Both the position numbers and the translations under genes were made by a program. Of a DNA stretch of 64,000 nucleotides, positions 57,903-64,000 are shown piece by piece; the first letter of the stretch is position 1, and the number at the start of each line of letters is the position of its first letter. The notes beneath the pieces are model-generated. The model was not told the DNA's origin. It saw nothing but the letters and a program-made list of their open reading frames with translations, and searched no databases. This DNA comes from Carya illinoinensis (taxonomy: Eukaryota; Streptophyta; Magnoliopsida; Fagales; Juglandaceae): the NCBI RefSeq assembly GCF_018687715.1, contig NC_056752.1, positions 40,832,501-40,896,500 of the forward strand, in the 5' to 3' direction.

Positions 57903-59835
57903 TTTTTAGGACAAAATCTTATTTACAAATTTGATTTTTTAGGATCATTTATAATAATTTGGCTATTAAATAATAATTTGGGTATTAAATTTTAAGATAT
58001 TGTAGAGCACTTTTCACGAGTTTTGTCCCATTTTCTTTCCCCATCTCCCCTCCCAAAGGACTAACCAAAGTATAGAAATATGCCAAAACTAGAAGATTTC
58101 ATGGAAGATTAAAACCACATTGTATAATCAAAGTAATAGTTCTATTCACCCTTGTTTTTACCTTTTATTTTATATTTTGGCTTGAAAGCATTCAAATGAA
58201 CTTCGGACAATAGCTTTAGAGCAGTGCTAGTCAGCTATCCAGTATTTATTATCGAATATATATTAATATATATTTTTTCTTTTAAATATTTTTAAATATT
58301 AAAAATAAAATAAAATATATAAACAGCCAAAATGAATAGACAAAATCACAAAATAAGTTAGCATTTTCCATGTCGGTATCCTAAGAGCCAAGAAAAAATG
58401 ACTAATTATTCAGTTTTGGTGCAGTAATGACGGCTACATGAGCTTCTAATTGTCCTATCCTTATCGTTTTCACCTAACCAAGCAAAGCTACTTCGATCTC
58501 AACTGACATCATCGACAAATATGACGTGTTTGTCCATGCTCAAAAGAAGCTAGCTAGTTCACCAACCTTAACAACCTTTGTTTCCAAGTCTTTGTCCGTT
58601 ATTCCACTAGCTAATTCAGTCTTTATTACATGGTTAAATGCTAATCCACTCCGTTATTAATCTCACCCAATATTAACTCTTAACTCCTCGATCTTTCAAA
58701 AAAGCCAGCAAATATTTCAATGGAGTGAGTGACACGTGACGTGTATTTTATAATATAATTTATTGTTAATTTAATTATCTTCTAAATATGAAATGATAAA
58801 TTACAAGCGATATTTCAAATTGAAAGGTAATAAAAGTTGTCCCTTTTCTTTTGGTTGACGTGGCCACCAGTTATTGGTATCCTATGGGACACACCAGAAG
58901 CTTTCCCTACAAAAAGGTCCACTCAACCACCAATTGAAAATAGACACTCTAATCTCGTTATTATTTTTTTATTCCTTACTAAAAACGCTGATTAAAATCT
59001 TTTTTTTTAATAATTTCCTGATATATATATTTTTTGAAATTAAAAATTTTAAATATAAGCCCACACATTATATATTATATATATTTTTATTTTTTTGTTA
59101 CTAAATATTTAGTATATAAATAAGGAGTAGAAGATTTTAATTAATTTAAGAAGATTAAATTCATAAAAATATTTTAAAAAAATATGATCTGTAGATTTAT
59201 GGGTAACAAAGCCGTTTGTAATTCAGAGAAGACAAAGGGCAGTGCCGAAATTGAGAAAGACAAATTGACTCTCCCAGTCACAGGCTGTATGGCTTTGGTC
59301 AGGCTGGTCAAAAAGCTCAAAGACCCAAGGGCCACAAGAGAGAGATCCATAAATATTCCTTTTTTATTTTATTTTTGTACACAAATCTTTGCATCTGAGC
59401 TGTGCGAGTCCGACTGAAAACTCACTCTCATACATTCCAAAATCCTCACTCTAAAAACACACACACACACACACAAAAAAGTTTATTTTTACTGTTTCTC
59501 TGTGCTTTCCCTTTTTCAAGTGTTTGTTTGTTGCTGTTGTGTGTGTATAGACTATAGAGGTGTAGATTTTAATTAATTAATTAATTTAACGACTGTGCCA
59601 CAATTTGTGGGCAACTCCAAATCATTGCTCTCCCTCACTTTTGTCTCCAAAAAGCTTTCGCCCTCTTCAATTAGCGTATGCACATTCTGTAATCAATCCA
59701 GCATTCCCTTTTTTATCCCATTAGGGTTTCGGCGTGTTTCTCTGTGTGTGTGATTCGTTGATTGGGGAGGTTGTTTTTGGATGCAGAGAAAGTTGCGGGA
59801 AATGTGGTGAGAGGATGAGTCGATGAGAGAGTGGG
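57057..59835. other. Shared upstream region of two divergent genes
   Basis: Lies between the start of the NAD(P)-binding gene (-) and the kinase (+). Contents: AT-rich sequence, an (CTTTTT)n-like tract near 57704-57729, (AT)n at 57869-57897, and a MITE-like unit at about 58215-58375. A region from about 59350 (CCATAAATATT, then a pyrimidine-rich leader) is probably the kinase promoter and 5' UTR. A small frame at 59184-59417 shows no domain. Confidence 0.45.
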
Positions 59836-62800
59836 ATGGGGTGTGTGTTTGGGAAAGAAGTGTCGGCGAAGCTCAGTGAGGCACAGAAGGAGAGGAAGCA
59901 GGAAAAGGATAGGGCTGAGAGAGCTGAGGTTGAGGTTGGGGAGGCTCAGAACGGCGGGAATCGGAAGGAGAATGAGGAGGGGGAGGCGGAGGAGGAGAGG
60001 AGTGCGCGGCCTCGGAGAAGGTCTTCGAGGCCGAAGCCGAATCCGCGGTTGAGTAATCCGCCGAAGCACGTGTATGGAGAACAGGTCGCCGCCGGCTGGC
60101 CCTCTTGGCTCTCAGCGGTCGCCGGCGAAGCCATCAATGGCTGGACGCCCCGGCGGGCCGACACCTTTGAGAAGCTCGATAAGGTAATCCTTTTGATTGC
60201 AACTGCTCAAGTTCCAGTTTTAGTATGTGTGCGACTTTCTTTATTTTGATGAAAGTTGAAGTAGTTTTATTTGTGTTTGGTAATTGAGAAAAATGTGGGG
60301 GAAAGATAACCAAATTATATGTCTTTTGATTCATTTATGTTGTTTTGTCCTCAAACTTGAAGTATGGTTAACTGGAATAAATTTAATGCCAATATAATCA
60401 ATTTGGCCCCCGTTTTATTCTCTTAAAGCAATAAGGTTATTGATGTCTCAGTCTTTTAATTTATACTTGTATCCATCGTGATTAGATTGGGCAAGGTACA
60501 TACAGTAATGTCTACAAAGCCAGGGATGCTTTGACGGGAAAGATTGTTGCATTGAAGAAGGTTCGATTTGACAATTTGGAGCCTGAGAGCGTAAAGTTCA
60601 TGGCCAGAGAGATTCTCATCCTGCGCCGTTTAGATCATCCCAATGTTGTAAAATTGGAAGGTCTGGTGACTTCGAGAATGTCCTGTAGTTTATACCTTGT
60701 ATTTGAATATATGGAGCACGATTTGGCTGGCCTTGCTGCAAGCCCTGTAATCAAGTTCACAGAACCTCAGGTATTGGCAGTCTTATTTTCCAGTTCCTTA
60801 TTAGTTTAGTTGAAGAGAGATATATGCCTTGGGTAACTTTTAGTCTATGGGCCAGTAATCCTGAAGAGGTCCTGTTGTTTCTTATCTCGTCTATATTATG
60901 GACGTGGCAGGTCAAATGTTATATGCACCAATTATTATCCGGGCTTGAACACTGTCACAACCGTAATGTGCTGCATCGTGATATAAAGGGTTCAAATCTT
61001 TTACTTGACAATGAAGGGGTTCTTAAGATTGCTGATTTTGGATTGGCTTCATTCTTCGATCCTAATCAGAAGCAGCCTATGACCAGCAGGGTGGTTACTT
61101 TATGGTATCGACCTCCGGAACTTCTTCTCGGTGCTACTGATTATGGTGTAGGTGTGGACCTCTGGAGTGCTGGTTGCATTTTAGCTGAGTTGTTGGCAGG
61201 GAAGCCTATCATGCCTGGTCGCACAGAGGTATCTACTCTGTGTTTGAATGGGTTCTATAAATTAATTTATTGCTTTCTTCAATATATTTATGATGCTCTT
61301 TATGGGCTGATTGATTTTTTGAGATTCTGGAGATCTATTGCATTCTGTGTTACTTGAAGTTGTTGTGACCCAACACTTGCTTCTGTTGCCGCCATTGCTG
61401 ATGAAGTTTATCTTTTACATTAATTAGGTGGAGCAGCTTCATAAGATATTTAAGCTCTGTGGTTCTCCATCTGAAGAGTATTGGAAAAAGTCAAAGTTGC
61501 CACATGCAACCATATTTAAGCCCCAACAATCATACAAACGATGCATCACCGAGACTTTCAAAGATTTTCCACTATCATCGTTGCCACTAATCGAGACCCT
61601 CCTTGCAATTGACCCAGCTGAACGTCAGACGGCCACTGCTGCATTGAGGAGTGAAGTGAGAATTTTTATTCAACTACTATATTTAATCTTCTTAATTTGC
61701 CTCTTTGTATGGCTGGTTTGATTAAGAATATCTGTATTTCAAGATAGAGATGCCTGAATAATTTTATGGTGAGGCATAACATCAATTGATGTTAGGATAA
61801 GAAAGGATATTGCATTATTTTAAGGTGGTTGTTGGAAAATGTACATCTCTGGGTGAAGCATCCAATTTTCTTCAAAGTTAAGTTTCTTTAGACGTCATTT
61901 TTAAGGTTAGCCATCTACGGTCTAGGTTTGTTTCAATTGTTAACTTTGTAAGAGCTCTGCACTCGCTATTTTCTTTTATAAGGAGAACCGATATGTACCA
62001 TGAATTACAAAACAGTTCCAATTAAGACTGATAAACTTTCGTATTGGATAGACGAACGCGAGGTTCTGTAAACTATTTTGGCTACTTGAATGCAATCTGA
62101 TTTCCATGACATCAACATTGGATTTGCATTGTTTACTCTGGTCTTAAGCGATCTGGATGTATTTAGTCTTTGACTTTCTAGACAGGAGCTTTGTTACTAC
62201 TGCTGGAGCCTGGAGATATGAGTGCCTTTTTCTCTCTCTCATTTTAAACACAATTTTTGTTCATCAAGTAGTGTTTAAAAGACTCTCCATTTTAACTTTT
62301 CTCTGTTTCAAATTGAAACAGGTAAATAAATTAGGTTATGGATCAATGGCTGGATGCAAATGAGCAGACCCAAGCCTAGCTAAGAATTTGATAGTTTTTA
62401 TCTATAAAAAGAGAATAAAAGGGATTAGTTCAAGCTTGTATTGATCTTTAAATTTGTAGTGTCCATGCTTGGTTTCATGTAGATTTCTTTAAGCTTATGC
62501 TGTACACATGCCTAAATGGCACATTCATTAGCTGAAACCAATTTTTTTTTTTTTTTTAAATAAAATTATAGAAGAGTATTTGATGTGTATATGTGATGTT
62601 ACATTTTTTTTTTTTTTAATGTTTTTGGCAGTTCTTCACATCTAAACCTTTTGCATGTGAGCCTTCTAGCCTTCCCAAATATCCTCCAAGCAAGGAGATG
62701 GATGCTAAGCTACGGGACGAGGAAGCTAGAAGGTAGATTGCTGCAATGAATTTTGATATCTGTTTGTTCATGTGATCAAGTTTGGTACTGGTTGAATTTA

Positions 62801-63437
62801 GTGCATGGCTTTATAGGGTTGTATAATGTTGTGAGGTTTCTTTATAAAGCTCCATGTTCCATGTAACAATCTGAAAAATAGCTCAGATCCAGTTCCATTG
62901 AACTCGACTTGTGTTTGATTGTTCCTTCCTTTTACCTAAAAAAAAAAATCTGAAAAATTGTCAATTAATTTGTGTAGGGAATTTGACAAAGTGCATTTTT
63001 TAACAATTTCCATATGTTACTCAAATCCAGTGTCTCTATAATATGTCTGCAGCACTATTGCACTTTTGTCATAGGGACTTTGTCGTCTGATGAACTATTT
63101 TCTTTTTGCTCTTTTACTAGTCCAGTTTGTTAGGCATTTCTTATATGAGTTCATTTCTAGATCATTTGAAAATCCTTTTTCTTCATCTTTATCCTGCTCT
63201 TCTTTGCAAAGACAAGCAGTTCTGTTATTGTCTAAATATCTTAAAAAAGAAAAGAAAAGAAAAGAAAAAAGAGTAAAGGATTCTCCAATTCTAACCTTAA
63301 ATGAGCTTCATGACCATAGATTGAGAGCTGCTGGGAAAGCAAACGTAGATGGTGTGAAAAGATCTCGCCAGCGTGATCGAGCTGTAAGGGCAATTCCTGC
63401 TCCAGAAGCAAATGCTGAGCTTCAAGCCAATCTTGAT
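59836..63437 (+). CDS. CDK-like serine/threonine protein kinase, 5' part
   Basis: Exons 59836-60183, 60486-60770, 60911-61228, 61428-61655, 62632-62732 and 63320-63437, in frame, about 466 residues before the window ends. It begins MGCVFGKEVSAK, with Gly2/Cys3 as a possible myristoylation/palmitoylation site. A basic/acidic linker (AERAEVEVGEA, RPRRRSSRPKPNP) and a WPSWLSAVAGEAINGW motif follow, then the kinase domain: IGQGTYSNVYKA, catalytic Lys in IVALKKV, a PSTAIRE-like helix, HRDIKGSNLLL, DFGLASF, and TLWYRPPELLLGATDYG. The C-terminal extension EARRLRAAGKANVDG and RDRAVRAIPAPEANAELQAN is that of the plant At1g54610-like CDK-related group. The activation-loop Thr position is filled by TSRVVT. 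Targets unknown. The remaining exons lie beyond 64000. Confidence 0.95.
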
Positions 63438-64000
63438 GTATGTCAGATAAGTTGCTTCTTTCGGTTTATTTTACTTATAAAAAAAAAAGTTGCTTCTTTC
63501 GGGGAAAATAAAAAATTTCTAGCTTATGTTTTGCATCAAGTTAACAGACAGACAGGATAATTTTGTGTCAATAAACTTTCGGTGAAATTCAATGGATTAA
63601 GTTATTTGGAGGAGAAAGTGTTACCTTGAAAGGCTAGGAACATTCAAACTCTTCCATTATTGGCTTATTAGGTAGATCGATGTGGAGATGCCCATGGATC
63701 TCCATGGTTCCCAGCATCTATAATTCTATCTATAATTCTGATGTCTTCCTTTTCACTCCCTCTGCTTTCGCAGGGAAAGCACCTTCAAGCATGCAAATTC
63801 CCTAGAAACAAAAGAACCTGTTTGCTAGTATATGGTTAACCAATGCCAATATGTGAATAATGTCATACAATTACCTTAACATAAGAGAAATAAAAAGGAA
63901 CAGCTGACTTTTGTATCATGAGGAACAAGTTGGTGGGCTAAGCTGTGTTGTTGTTTGAAGTATTGATGGAAGGGATGTGTGTGGAATTGTTGAGAAATGA
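63438..64000 (+). other. Intron of the kinase gene, to window end
   Basis: After the donor GTATGT at 63438 no further kinase exon (expected RRRLITHANAKSKSE-like) was found before 64000, so this is probably intron. Confidence 0.6.

Noticed and set aside
59184..59417. Plus-strand frame of 77 codons upstream of the kinase
   Set aside because: No domain, no conserved pattern, and it lies in the presumed promoter and leader region.

Overview
The window looks like nuclear DNA of a woody eudicot. Genes are split by many AT-rich introns, plant-specific families are present (CASP-like, CHY/RING ligase, divinyl reductase), and nearly half the window is LTR retrotransposon and DNA transposon sequence. 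The repeated MITE style recalls Fagales/Juglandaceae, but that placement is an impression and not proven.

Layout. 1-2467: 3' part of a CHY-zinc-finger/RING E3 ubiquitin ligase gene (+). 4438-6994: CASP-like gene of the 1E type (-), whose single intron holds a MULE with a perfect 9-bp target duplication. About 9.2-37.7 kb: a transposon block. It contains a 3.45-kb solo LTR (10080-13532) and a 13.4-kb SIRE-like Copia element (14474-27869) which is itself split by a second solo LTR of the same family (19139-22589, TSD ATAAA) and by a non-autonomous hAT (23235-24295, TSD GCATATGC) carrying a captured piece of a DUF1645 host gene. A second, younger Copia with TA..CA ends (28424-33176), CACTA-like repeats and a dead hAT transposase follow.

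42729-44569: a second CASP-like gene, 1D type (+). Downstream lie two U2 snRNA genes (-), each with plant USE, TATA and 3' box. They sit in a segmental duplication that also copied the last CASP-like exon, now a pseudogene. 47342-51664: a divinyl chlorophyllide reductase pseudogene (-) broken by a Gypsy-type LTR that contains a small defective LTR element. 52665-52817: a 50-residue single-span membrane protein gene (-). 53784-57056: a nine-exon NAD(P)-binding Rossmann protein gene (-) with an AT-AC U12-type intron. 59836-end: a CDK-like serine/threonine kinase gene with an MGC N-terminus (+), cut by the window edge.

The host genes do not form a pathway; this is ordinary plant gene order interrupted by transposons. 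The two CASP-like genes point away from each other and flank the block, so they may be neighbours pushed apart by insertions. The strongest leads are the U12 intron, the host-gene fragment inside the hAT, the unbroken antisense ORF with its own TATA box in the otherwise dead Copia, the U2 duplication, and the small membrane protein gene. All exon calls come from reading splice sites and frame by eye; no database search was run.
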